Origin: Typhlomys cinereus
Lineage: Eukaryota; Chordata; Mammalia; Rodentia; Platacanthomyidae
Direction: 5' to 3'
Assembly (NCBI GenBank): GCA_023101885.1
Contig: JALPQD010000088.1
Location: forward strand, 5,243,501 to 5,307,500
DNA length: 64,000 bases
Position 1 is the first letter of the stretch, and every line of letters begins with the position of its first letter. Below the pieces are notes generated by a model. That model was given only the letters and a program-made list of their open reading frames with translations, was not told where the DNA came from and made no database searches. The translations under genes and the position numbers were made by a program. Positions 22,518 through 33,360 of this stretch are shown piece after piece.

Positions 22518-25479
22518 AACCTACTAGGAAGATCTTGAAGATCCTGAACCCTGATTGAGAACAAAGGAGCACGTGAGAAGAGCTTGGATCACCATTTTTG
22601 TAGAGAAAGTGGTCAGGTTGTGTAGATGTGAACAGGGAAAAACAAATGCATGATATGAAGTGAAAGTGAGCCCATATTTGCTTTCTTCTCACTTTCTCTG
22701 TCAGTTAGGATCACAAATTAAAAGTGCTTAAAATCATTTTTGACTGTGATAAAGTTTTTGGTCATGAACTAGAAGTACATGCGATGTTTAGACTTGTAGG
22801 TATAAACTTGGGTCATTCACATGTGTGTTTTCTGGGATGGGAAGATTTTAGACAGTGGTCACTCTTTCAGCAGGGTTGAGGGAGATGGATAAAATTGGAT
22901 GACCCTGAGAGGAATGCAGTATAGTAAGGAACGAAGTTTTATTTTAAACTCTTGAGTTTTTTTTTTTACTCTTTCAACAAAATTAAGCCCAATGCTCATA
23001 AAGTTTGTCTTAAAATAGTCTAAAAATGGCAAACTCTAGTCATTTATACTTTTTATCCTATAGTAATTCCAGATTGTAAAAAATGGGTTAATTATAGTTA
23101 TTTATATATTTGAGTAGACAATATAGGTGTAACACAGAAAATAGAATGCTTTCTATGTTGTATATGTATCTAATTTATTGCTGGTAAACTACATTGCCAA
23201 CTAGCTGTGCCATCTTCAGCAAATGCCTTAACATCTTTGACTTCATTGTTACCACTGGAAAGGATAGTTGGGGTCTAGATGACCTCCATGTCCTTTCAGG
23301 TGCAAAGGCTCCATAGTAATTTTGGGGAAAGTTCCATTAAAAAGTTGCAATTCTGAGATCATGATAGAACTCTGGGGAATCAGAAGCACCAAAGAGGGCC
23401 AGAATCAGCAGGGACAATCTCCATGACAACCAGGATGCCAGAGAGTAAGTGTCTGTAGTGCATTCCCTTTAATTGGCCTTTCTTCTTTCACCTGGGCACT
23501 CAAGAGCACATTTAAGAGACTCCCTAGTGTTGCTACCTCACTTGCTGTGAGTGACAGCCAGTTTCATGGCCAAATGCATCCATTTAGAAGGGCAAGGAGC
23601 CTACCTGGAAAATTTGTTGGAAAAATATAAGCAGCTTCAACCTCTGGCAGAAACTCCATCTTCTTGAAGGTTCTATTTGAATGTCAGAGGGCAAGACTAC
23701 AAGGAAGAATCTGCTCTCTCAAGACCAATAACTTTTACATCAAGACTTGTGTAGAGAAAGGTTTTTGGAAACTAGTCTCACTCGTTCTTCTCCTTTCCAC
23801 TCTTCCTAATGTCCACATGCTGCAGTTAAGTGTACCCCACTTAACTTCTGCTTAATCAAATTCTCTGATGTTCAGAAAAAAGAATACTCTTAAACTTAAA
23901 AGCTTAGGCATTAGTCTGGGCTAACCAATGTTTGCTGAATTATTAAGCATGTACCTTGAATGTTGTTGTCTTCTGTTTTTGTACTTGTAACAGTTGGGAT
24001 AATAGAATAAGCTAGAGCTAAAAGAGAAATCTGTAACCCTGGCAGATCTTAAAGTCATAATTTGGGATCTGAGTCAAAAATAACTCTTCACTGAAATTCT
24101 GATATCCTAAAGTTGAAATATGTTTGTGTTTCTTTCCCAGTTCCATTCTCAGAACTCTCCTCCTTTTGGCAAACCAGGATTCCATTTTTTAAACAAAACT
24201 GTATTCTATTTAGATACACAACCTTTATCCCAGTTAAAGGAGTAAAACTGAGTCTCAATGGTATGATGCAGGACTTGTGCACAATTCTATTGGACCTTTG
24301 GAAAGCTTCAATTAGCTGTCTAATGTTATCTTTGGTGCCCTGGAAACTCGACCTTGGACAACATAAATAATGGAGATGCCCATACCAGGCATACACAATG
24401 GTGGTCTAAGTGTCCCTTTGAACTTATTTAACTCATTTTTCTCTTATTCAGTAGTAGTCATGCCTTTAATTGTCTTCTGCTTAGCACACCTCCTTAAATT
24501 GACCGTGTTCTTGTTGGTTCAGAATTGATATAGATCTATGCAGTGAAAATGCCAATCAATATTTGCATCCAACAGTATTTCTTCTCCAAACTATTTGGGA
24601 GATGGTGAACATCTACAAAATATTAACCAGAGAAAGTGAGTATATTCGGTTTTTCCATTTCCCTAGCAACATTTTAACAACTTAAATTATATGTAAAATT
24701 TTTATAAAGAAGGAAAATAATCTCTAATTCTTCAGTGTTTTCTGGGAAGGGTGAATTACATGGAGCACGTTTAAGTATGTCTGCCTTATCATCAGGTCAT
24801 AATGAAATTTAGAACTACTGGAGCGGTCATTTGTTTTTATTAAATTGACCAATGATATTTGTGTTTGAAAAATGCTGTTTGTGGGCATTAATAATTTAAA
24901 AGTGCTTTAATTAAGCCTAACTCCACTTCGTTAAACTGAAAAATGACATTGTTAGGGTCTAGTCTAAGAATAAGCAGAACAATCCCAGGATGAAAAACTC
25001 ATAATAGAAATGAAGTAAAAGGAAGATTCTTAGTTTCACATCCAATGCTGAGAGGTACCTGGTGATGGGAAATAAGATGTCAGCAGCAGGGATTTGTAAT
25101 CTGCCTAGGTAGGAGTTAATCCAGTAATGAGAGAGTTACATATAATTATTCCTAAATGATAATTATAGAAACTTGAATTGGAGAACAGATATATAGAAAC
25201 TAACTTTATCAAGCATAATGTTGATTATTCAACGTTGATTCTGCCATTATCGCCTTTGGCAGAGAGAAATGATGATGGTAACAATATTGCTAACATTTAT
25301 TGAGCCCTCCATTGTTAAGCCTTTATGGTACCCATCCTCTCTATATGCCTGTATATTTGGTATCAAGACAGAGACACACACTGAGAGCTATCACACAAGG
25401 CGAATTCTACTCCAGGTAACTTGAACATGTACTTATTGGAAGTGTGGTCTCACACTTTTCATTTTCTTTCTTTTTCAGT
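22518..25479. other. Intergenic with an inverted copy of the OR-unit flank
   Basis: No supported gene. About 23370-23670 is the reverse complement of the flank blocks at 36120-36420 and 56190-56450; for example CCATGACAACCAGGATGCCAGAG here matches CTCTGGCATCCTGGTTGTCATGG there, and ATGGCCAAATGCATCCATTT matches AAATGGATGCATTTGGCCAT. The rest is AT-rich; a weak MIR-like piece lies near 25280-25340. Confidence 0.6.
23190..23325 (+). mobile_element. MIR-like SINE remnant
   Basis: Blocks CTGTGCCATCTTCAGCAAATGCCTTAACATC, TTCATTGTTACCACTGGAAAGGATAG, then GGTCTAGATGACCTCCATGTCC follow the order of the MIR 'cttgggcaagtcacttaacctc ... gatgatctctaaggtcc' consensus. Strongly diverged. Confidence 0.45.
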
Positions 25480-26945
25480 TTTTTTTATTTGTGTTTATTC
25501 TTCATTTAACTTTTTAAAAACACTATAGTTGAATATTAAAACAAAACAATAGCCAAGTAGTGAGCATATTATGATTACGGTCCTTCACTCATTCACTACT
25601 GCACATAAAATGCCAGCAGTGGTGTTACTTGCTGGTTCATCATTAGGAGGTTTGACTAGGATGATGCTCATCATCCTCATAGGCTTCTCCATTATAGTGA
25701 CGCTGTCTTTCCTGATTTGGATCAAAGTCCACTAGTTCTACCTGATCCATTTCATCAGTCTCTTCAACTTCCTTCCTCTCAGGAAGGAGTTTTTCCAGCA
25801 AAGAGAGTTTATCAGGAGAGAGAAAGCCATTTTCAGGAAAGTTTACCTTAAATTTGATGATTAGGCGTCCTTTTTCTTATGGTCGACGATATATTGGCAT
25901 GCCTTCATTCAGCACACATTTGATATCTCCATGCTTAACAATTTGACCTGGATGAGAGGTGATGACTATGGTTCGGTTGTCAAGAGTAGATACTGGTTTT
26001 TGGAAGCCACACAATGCCTTAACCAGCTGTATGTCCATACACATGAAAAGGTCTTCTCCTCGTCTAGTAAAAACAGAATGGTCCTTCTGCTCTAACACAA
26101 TGATAATATCTCCTGGCTCCAGTCCCGGCTCTTGGTCTCCTTCACCATGGAATGTTGTCTTCTGGCCATCTTTCATGCCTTTGTCAATGTGAATTTCCAA
26201 AATCTTCTTCTCCAGAACAATCTTTCTCCCATTGCAGCTTTTACATCTATCTTTAGAACTGATCCGTCCTCCATGGCCCTGACACTCCATGCACACAGAT
26301 TGAATTTGCTGGACCATTCCTGGTCCTATCTGATGAATCCTTATTTGCATTCCAGTACCCCGGCAGTTAGGGCAGCACTCAACTGCTCCTTTCTTACCAC
26401 CTCTGCCTTCACATTTGTCACAGATCACATTCTTCTGCAGAGCCAGTTTTCTTGTTGCACCATTATATAAATCTTCTAAGGTTACTGAGAGTTGATGCAC
26501 AACGTTTTTACCTCTCCTTTCTCTCTGCATCCTTCCTCCTCCACCAAAAAACATATCAAATATGTCCATGGGGGAGCCAAAGCCACCACCTGCTCCACCC
26601 TCCTTAGTCGCCAGTTCTCCTCCTTTGTCATATAACTCCCTTTTCTTGGCATCAGAGAGAACTTCGTAAGCTTGAGAAATCTGTTTAAACTTTTCTCCTT
26701 CATTTGGATTTTTATCAGGGTGGTACTTCAAGGCCAGTTTCCTATAAGCCTTTTTTAATTCTTCCTGGGTGGCATTGGGTTTGATCCCCCAAAACATCAT
26801 AGTAAGTGGTCTCTTTCACCATTTTCTACAGCCGGTGAGCGGGCCGGGGCCGCAAGGGAGCGGAGAAGGGGCGAAGCACTGCGCAGCTCGGCCGGCCGCC
26901 GCTCCTCCTGCCTCTCGCCGAGCGTTCTGGAAAGTTCCCTCATTT
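25480..26945 (-). pseudogene. DNAJA1: DNAJA1 processed pseudogene (HSP40 co-chaperone)
   Basis: Intronless copy of the type I J-domain co-chaperone DNAJA1, with a GC-rich 5' UTR (about 26823-26945), coding part (ATG at 26820-26822), 3' UTR, AATAAA near 25490 and a decayed A-rich tail, so it arose by retroposition. The J domain keeps HPD and [16 protein letters not shown]; the G/F segment ([18 protein letters not shown]) and all four zinc-binding repeats ([32 protein letters not shown]) survive. A one-base insertion after codon 12 (near 26787) shifts the frame; the remaining frame is open from 26800 to a nonsense codon (Tyr to TAA) at 25877-25879. The readable C-terminus continues to about 25643, with a short in-frame deletion before the end. 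GAAAATGA occurs at both borders, a possible target-site duplication. The high CpG content near 26816-26940 is that of the parent 5' UTR, not a new promoter. Confidence 0.93.
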
Positions 26946-28275
26946 TCACTGATTAGTAAATTGTATTGTAGACTAAAGCTCTTGCTGCACTGTCTTTTCA
27001 TACTACATGACTATTTGCAATTATATTTCAGGTGTGCTTTTATCTGCGTGTTTTGGTTAGGCAGTTTCAAACGTGTTCTCCCATTTCTCGTTTATGCTTT
27101 CTGTATTGTGCTCCAGCGCAAGATTACATAAATGCATAAACTCTTCCTCTAATGTTTTTCTGAGTTAATCTGAAGAGTCAATCTGGTCTCACAGATGGAC
27201 AGAGCTCATACTTTCTGTATTAATTTAAAATACTACGATATACAGAATTCTTACCAATACTTGAATTTATTTTCTGAAATGTCTGCTGCTCTTTCGCACG
27301 CGACAGTGACTATAACAGTCATAAATTATCCATGTTAATAGTACTATTCCATTTCTCTAAGTGAAAACCCTTTACAATCACTTTTCAAATTTTTAGATGC
27401 AATTACCAGTTGACTCTTTCATCTCAAGAATGTGTGAAATGTAGACAATAGGTTTGATCTTTTATAAATTGTTAGAGATCTCTAGTTTTTTATTGTCACC
27501 AGAAGTAACATACTTTTATAGTATTTCAGAAACTGAATGTTTACTTTGAGTCTTTTCTATGTAAAGTCCCATCAGTCGAGGTTGTCTATCCCTGGATCAT
27601 GGGAATCCAAAGTCAAGCAAGAGGCAATGAGCTTTTACAGTTGACTCTGTTCTCCCTGGGTAATTTGATCCACATGAATGGTGGTCCTTTACCCAAGCCT
27701 GCCACAGCCATTATGGTTCGTGGAGTCTTCAGGGATGAAGTTATGTTGGGTATTGGAATCTGTCTCTCATACCTAGAGGCACATCTGTCACTCACAATAG
27801 GCAACCATCAGTGAAAATAACAAAAAAAATCTAATAGACAATTACTATGTGCCTGATTATATGCTTAACTTTTGCCATCTCAGTGGCCAGTAACATTCAA
27901 GGTGAGCATGTGGAAATCCTCATGACAATTTAATATAGAAAAAGAGGATTTTAACTAAAACACCAAATTACTAAAATCCTCATGACTGCCTGACTCACTG
28001 GGGAGAGCATCCAAGAGTCAAGACAGGTTAAGAATGATCTGACTTTGCTATTTTTGCATCTCTAATACGAAGACTTCCCCAGGCAGATTTATTTGATAGC
28101 TTTACTAGGAATGTGCTTTTGCTCCAGCAACATAGATTAGAATTCTAAGTCATGGCAGTGCGATCCAAGCCTGCTTGGCAATGTTGTGCTAAATACAATT
28201 GAAAAATATAGGCAAAGAATTTTTCTTTAAAGTCAGAGTAATTTAGAAAAAATAACTTATCATTATAGTGTAGTA

Positions 28276-28276
28276 C

Positions 28277-28307
<31 letters not shown>

Positions 28308-28338
28308 TGTGTGTGTGTGTGTGTGTGCGCGCGCGCTT
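28276..28338 (+). repeat. (TG)n microsatellite with CG interruptions
   Basis: Two runs of TG dinucleotides split by GCGCGC(A) and ending in GCGCGCGC. Alternating purine-pyrimidine sequence of this kind can adopt Z-DNA. Confidence 0.9.
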
Positions 28339-28484
28339 GCCTGCATATATACGTATATATGGAGTTTAGAAGACAACTATGAGCAATCAATTCTTTCCTT
28401 CTAGCTGTGTCCATGGCAGTATCTCTCTTATTTCCACTGCTGTGTGTCTTCCAGATTAAGTGGTCCACAAGTTTTTTAAGCAAT

Positions 28485-28605
28485 TGAGTGAGTCTCCACC
28501 TCCCATATCATCATAGGAATGCTTGGATTATAGATGTGAGCCACTGCATTGGATTTTTTTGTGGTTTCCAGAGATCAAACACAGGCTGAGTCATCCCACC
28601 ATCTC
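28485..28605 (-). mobile_element. Old B1/ID-type SINE, antisense
   Basis: Antisense B1-like text (TGCTTGGATTATAGATGTGAGCCACTGCATTGG) followed by antisense ID-like text (GTTTCCAGAGATCAAACACAGGCTGAGTCATCCC). This combination resembles the rodent B4 dimer. Old and diverged. Confidence 0.55.
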
Positions 28606-28749
28606 TTGAAGTCATATCATTTGTAAGTCAATTACAGTGATAGTTGAGGTAAAAAAATTACCTAAAATGTACTTTTCAAAATGTCACTTGTACTTTTGTG
28701 TTTTATTATAAAGCAACAAATATAGAATTGAGTTTTCAGAAGTCTATTG

Positions 28750-29100
28750 AAAAACTTTTCATGCAATCTATTTTCTGTGTGTCCCTTGTGTAAAATAATC
28801 ATAGTATTCCCATATATTTGTATTTATACATGTGTGTTGGAGTGTTATGTATTTGTACATATTGTATGTGCATAGGTATATGTGTCTGTGTGCCCCTCTG
28901 TGTAAATACATCTCTGTGTGTCTATGTATGTGTGTCTGTGAATGTGTGTGCATGTCTGGGTGACTATATCTATGTCTATGTGTCTCTGTAGGTCTATACA
29001 TGTCACTGTGGAGTTGTACATGTCCGTATCTGCATTCCTGTGTGTCTCTGTGTGTTTTTGTCTACAAGTCTCTGAGTGTATACATATATGTACATGTCTT
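28750..29100 (+). repeat. TG-rich degenerate simple repeat
   Basis: Irregular TGTGTCTG/TATGTGT-rich tract over about 350 bases. The frame on the opposite strand (HRHTETYLHR-like) is only a translation of this repeat. Confidence 0.8.
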
Positions 29101-29293
29101 TTGTCTGCATGAATGACTGAATTTCTCAGGCACTGTTTTAAAAAGTTTTCACCTCATTTTTAAATAATTCTCACTATTTTACAGAATTTACATGCCCCAC
29201 CCAGGGGTCATTGGCGCAAACGATGGATAACATGAAAATGGTAATACTCTAGCTTTACCCGAGTTTCCTATCCAATATTAGGATCACCAGACA

Positions 29294-30256
29294 ATGACCG
29301 GGGGAAGCAACATTACAGAAATCACCCAGTTCATCCTCCTGGGATTCTCAGACTTCCCCAGAATCTTAGTTCTGCTCTTTGTGATATTCCTGCTCATCTA
29401 CATCACAGCTCTGATCTGGAACTTGTCCCTCATTGTCTTAATAAGGATGGATTCCCACCTCCACACGCCCATGTACTTCTTCCTCAGCAACCTCTCCTTT
29501 CTAGACCTCTGCTATGTCACCTCCACAGTACCCAAGATGCTCTCCAACTTCTTCCAGGAAAAGCAAACCATCAGCTACGTGGGATGTATAGTTCAGTACT
29601 TCATCTTTTCCACGATGGGGCTGAGTGAATCTTACCTCATGACAGCCATGGCCTATGACAGGTATGCTGCCATTTGTAACCCACTGCTCTACTCTTCAGT
29701 CATGTCGCCCACCCTCTGTGTGTGCTTGGTGCTGGGGTCCTACATGGCTGGACTCACAGGGTCTTTATCTCAGATTTGTGCTGTGCTTCAGCTCCACTTC
29801 TGTGGCCCTAACATCATCAGGCACTTCTTCTGTGACATGCCCCAGCTCTTAATTCTGTCTTGCACTGACACTTTCTCTGTACAAGTCCTGACTGCCATAT
29901 TAACATTGCTTTTTGGAATAGCAAACGCCTCTGTTATCATGATCTCCTATGGCTACATTGCCATATCCATCATGAGGATCACATCAGCAAAAGGCAGGTC
30001 CAAGGCGTTCAACACCTGCGCCTCTCACCTGACAGCTGTCTCCCTCTTCTACACCTCAGGTTTGTTTGTCTATGTGAGTTCCAGCTCTGGTGGTTCCTCC
30101 AGCTTTGACAGATTTGCGTCTGTCTTCTACACTGTGGTGATTCCCATGTTGAACCCCTTGATTTACAGCCTGAGGAACAAGGAAATCAAGGACGCCTTGA
30201 AGAGGTTGCAGAAGAAAATGGGCTTCTGCAAGGGTGATGAGCTCCAAGGTTTCTGA
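29294..30256 (+). CDS. Olfactory receptor, OR5AN1-like (copy 2)
   Basis: Intact odorant receptor of 320 residues; the start ATG is the first after the predicted acceptor at 29281. The N-terminus MTGGSNITEITQF and the loop text SAKGRSKAFNTCASHL are the closest of the four to human OR5AN1. Family marks: glycosylation site NIT (6-8), PMYFFLSNLS, MAYDRYAAICNPL, PMLNPLIYSLRN, Cys98/Cys180. Pocket residues remembered from OR5AN1 musk models (F105, F194, F207, F252, Y260) are all kept. The C-terminus carries about eight extra residues (KGDELQGF) compared with copies 1 and 3, where the reading frame stops earlier. It sits alone on the plus strand beside an inverted piece of the unit that elsewhere carries minus-strand receptors. 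Of the four, it is the best candidate for the OR5AN1 orthologue. Confidence 0.95.
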   Translation: MTGGSNITEITQFILLGFSDFPRILVLLFVIFLLIYITALIWNLSLIVLIRMDSHLHTPMYFFLSNLSFLDLCYVTSTVPKMLSNFFQEKQTISYVGCIVQYFIFSTMGLSESYLMTAMAYDRYAAICNPLLYSSVMSPTLCVCLVLGSYMAGLTGSLSQICAVLQLHFCGPNIIRHFFCDMPQLLILSCTDTFSVQVLTAILTLLFGIANASVIMISYGYIAISIMRITSAKGRSKAFNTCASHLTAVSLFYTSGLFVYVSSSSGGSSSFDRFASVFYTVVIPMLNPLIYSLRNKEIKDALKRLQKKMGFCKGDELQGF

Positions 30257-30690
30257 AAGATTAGTCTCTTAGTCACACTAATGTGCAAATGAATGATATG
30301 CTGCATACAGTGTTCAGACAAAAGCCTAACTTGATATAGATAACATTTCCCTCATTGATCTTAACTGTTTCAATGCCACAGAAACTCTTATTCCCACAGA
30401 GCTGATTCAATCTCTATCATTCTATCCACAGGTATTTGCAAATCATCCAGGTTTGAAATATTTTACTTCTTTTTGCTACTCAGACTAAAAATAAAATGTC
30501 ATAATAAAACTTATTATTATATAGGCTAACAAAAAGTTAATTGCAAAGTCCTTGCTTGTAGCTATTTTGAAAATATATAATACTTTATTGTGAGCTCTAG
30601 TCAAGCCACTGTGCAACAGAATATACCAGAATACATTCCTCCTGTCTATACCTCCATATCAACCTTGTCCCACCCCCGCCACCCCATCCC
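30257..30690. other. 3' flank of OR copy 2
   Basis: AT-rich with a C-rich run (CCCACCCCCGCCACCCC) near 30670. No gene seen. AATAAA-like signals near 30490 could serve the receptor transcript; this is not testable here. Confidence 0.4.
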
Positions 30691-31410
30691 ATTAAGACTA
30701 ACTACTATTTTATACTCAACTTTATGAGATCAATTTTTTATTCCACATATGAGAAAGATCAAACAGTGCTTTTGTTTCCATATCTTTACATACACGAATG
30801 TAGTGAATTTCTAATATCTGCAATCCTTAGTCCCAAATCCATTCCTCTTTCTTTTCCCCTTACAAGCCTTCATCTCCCCTGCCAGACTGCCTCCTATTTT
30901 CAAATGTTTTCACTTGTGTGATTCATTGTGCTTCATCTATCCTGTGATGACATATTTTTGACCTGACTTATGCTCCAGCAAGCATCCTAGGTCAGTGGAT
31001 ATACCATTGAGGAAAGCATCCTGCTTTACTTCCCCATCAGCATTAATCCTCATCAATCCTTTAGAGAGGTGTGGAATGCAACCATGCTGATTTCCTTTCC
31101 TTTGTATATATCTCAGTGGCATGATGGCTAGATAATAGAAGATGATTCTATTTTCAATTTATTGAGGAAATTTTAGGAGATCTTAAATGACTCCTAACTT
31201 TCACCCCCTCCAACAGTATATAGGGGAACTCTTTTCTCTACATTGTCACCAATACATCTTCTGCCTTTACATAATACTTACTCATTATAGCTGAAGAGAA
31301 TCATTATCTCTAATTTTTAATTTTGACTCATTGTACCTCTGATGAATCATGTTTTTCAAACTGCTTTTTTTGTTGCTCATTTCTGAATCTGGTTATTGGA
31401 GGAATTCAGT
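30690..31410 (-). mobile_element. Old L1 fragment, antisense
   Basis: Antisense order of ancient L1 3' region blocks: TATGAGATCAATTTTTTATTCCACATATGAGA, CTCAGTGGCATGATGGCTAGATAATAG, CCAACAGTATATAGGGGAACTCTTTTCTCTAC, then TTGTCACCAATACATCTTCTGCC. Highly diverged, older than the rodent-specific L1s in this window. Confidence 0.6.
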
Positions 31411-31417
31411 TATTAAA

Positions 31418-31785
31418 TTGTTAAGTTACCAGACTTGCATAATGACTGACATATCTACATACCCCCATAAAATATCGAGGAACTCAAGAGAGATAAAAAC
31501 ATATAATGGAAAACTTGGGACTAAATTTGGATGAGTGGAGGGAAATGTCCCTATCAGTGGAATGGCCCGAAGAGAGGCACCTTGGTATGTCACAAGAGGT
31601 CTGAACCCCTACAAGAATAAACAAGGGAGGGGGAACCCTGAGGTCCATAGAAGTGGACAAGCAGGAGGGTGGGAGGGAGTGGAATGGATTGAGAAAGGGA
31701 AGGGAGGGAAATGAGATAGAAAGGGATAGAGAGAAGAAGAAATAAGTACTCTACATGCTTGTAAAACTAGAAAAATAAAATTGTT
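31418..31785 (+). mobile_element. Short 5'-truncated L1 3' UTR (older family)
   Basis: Contains GACATATCTACATACCCCCATAAAATATCGAGG, CCCTACAAGAATAAACAAG, a purine tract and the terminal ACTCTACATGCTTGTAAAACTAGAA box. AAATTGTTA occurs at both borders (about 31414 and 31777), a likely target-site duplication. Confidence 0.7.
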
Positions 31786-31829
31786 AGGATATGTATATAT
31801 TTGGTTTTTACTTTTCTTTATTGATGATT

Positions 31830-31976
31830 TTTTTCTTTGATAATTTCATGCATATATATAATACATTCTGATTACTGTCCATACTCCCTTTTCTTATCTG
31901 CCTCTCCTTCTTCCAGCCCCCTTCCTTCCCTTCAAGTCTTCCTCCCATATTCATGTCTTTTGTTTTCATGTGTGTG

Positions 31977-32033
<57 letters not shown>

Positions 32034-32250
32034 TTCCCACTAGGTTCAATCAGGGCTTTTATGTGATCCTGGGCTTGGGACTATCTCTTGGGATCTATAT
32101 CTTCGGTAAACTCTTGAACAGTTTATCACCAGCTGAAGTTCTTGTGGCCTACCAGAAACATATATCTCTCATGCATTTTTACACAAACTTAAAGAAAAGC
32201 AAAGCCTCAAAACACATAACTGTATCTATATGAGCAAACACATAGCATTG
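31830..32250 (-). mobile_element. Rodent L1-type 3' end, antisense, with microsatellite
   Basis: Pyrimidine-rich text (TTTGATAATTTCATGCATATATATAATACATTCTGATTACTG, then CTCCC..CTTCCAGCCCCC) is the reverse complement of an Lx-like L1 3' UTR. A (TG)n tract follows. Boundaries are approximate. Confidence 0.5.
31966..32031 (+). repeat. (TG)n microsatellite
   Basis: Almost uninterrupted TG run of about 25-30 units ending in TATGTGTATG. Confidence 0.95.
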
Positions 32251-32529
32251 TTTGCATGGCATAGGGTAAGCCTACACAATCTCTTGGAGGTTCTGTAATC
32301 CCCTTGTTCTCAACTCTGCCCATATGGAAGCTAATGGAAGATTTGACAAAACCTACAACTATCTCCTCACATATAATGCTTAATTAAACAGAGTAGTCTG
32401 TGAGACAAATGAAAATTGAAACTCCAAGACAACTTGAACATCTCATGAATCTTAAAAGAAAATGTATATCCTACATTTAAAGTAATGAAGCAGCATTATT
32501 AATGGTGATGATTTATGATTTTTAGAATG

Positions 32530-33360
32530 ACAGATGTAACAGTTACTCTTAACTATTGCTATGAGAGAGCATCCAAAGTCAAGCAACTTAAAGGAGAAAG
32601 GGAGATTTATTCAGCTTACAGTTCCAGAGGGGAGATACAGTCTTTCTTTTTTTATTATTATTATTTCCACTCATACAAACTTAACAGGTACACCGGTCCC
32701 CTCCCTCCTTCCAATCTCCCACTGCCCTGTGCCCCCTTCCTCTCCCCCTCCCTCCCCATCTCCCAGTGTCTCCCCCTCCCATCCCTGGAGCATCCTTTAA
32801 TGTGCATGCCAAACTCTCCTCTGGGTCCTCCTCTCTGATGAGGTGCAAGAACCCAGTGGCATTTCCCAGAACCCTTTCCTGTGTTCCTCTTAAGCATAGG
32901 AACACTACTGTGGCTGTCAATCCCTTGCCTCCAAGGATCCTAGTGCCTTTAGCAAATGCTAGACTTTGTGGGGTCACTAGTGTGTTGGACATTGTGCAGG
33001 GCATGCAAAGTCCAATTATGATTGCTTTGGCCCTAACTCGTGTGGAGTATCTTACAAATCATTGCTCCTCCCATCCTTGTGTTCTTAAAATCTTACCACC
33101 CCTCTTCCGCAAATTTCCCTGAGCTTCAGGATGGGAAGTGGAGGCAGCATGGCTGGCTGGCCAAAGCTGGAGGAGGGTATGTCACTGCTGCAAGACTGCT
33201 TGCTGCAAAAACAGACTTCTCCTGGAGGTAGGGTGGGACTTATCTACCTCAAGGCCCACCCCTTGTGACTGCCTTCCTCCAGCAAGGCTCCACCTCTCAA
33301 GGTGCCATGACCTTCCCAAACACATGAGACTGTGGGGGACACATTTCAAACCATGACAAC
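32530..33360 (+). repeat. Unclassified interspersed repeat, split by an antisense L1
   Basis: The left part (ATTGCTATGAGAGAGCATCC, AGCAACTTAAAGGAGAAAGGGAG, TTTATTCAGCTTACAGTTCC) and the right part (CTCCAGCAAGGCTCCACCTC, CACATGAGACTGTGGGGGACA) form one element once 32642-33137 is removed. Related left parts occur at 40340-40460 and 60375-60450. I recognise it as a rodent interspersed-repeat type but cannot name the family with confidence. Confidence 0.5.
32642..33137 (-). mobile_element. 5'-truncated L1 3' UTR, antisense
   Basis: Reverse complement of the young L1 3' UTR: poly-T start, ATACAAACTTAACAGG, pyrimidine-rich tract, CTTAAGCATAGGAACACTA, and CGCAAATTTCCCTGAGCTTC at the far end. It contains only about 0.5 kb of the element. 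The several frames over it are shadows. Confidence 0.85.

Larger units (their letters stand above)
26946..29281. other. Intergenic, upstream of OR copy 2
   Basis: AT-rich sequence with simple repeats and one old SINE (listed separately). No coding region is convincing; a 71-codon frame near 27599-27814 has no recognisable product. GGTAATACTCTAGCTTTACC (near 29240) matches the block upstream of OR copy 1 (near 5388). Confidence 0.5.

Noticed and set aside
25877..26800. Long minus-strand frame as a working DNAJA1 gene
   Set aside because: No introns, frameshift near codon 12, premature stop, retroposed 5' and 3' ends with an A-rich tail: a processed pseudogene.
28768..29001. Histidine/threonine-rich 77-codon minus-strand frame
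   Set aside because: Translation of a TG-rich simple repeat.
31837..32233. Frames encoding CVCVCVC runs
   Set aside because: Translation of the (TG)n microsatellite.
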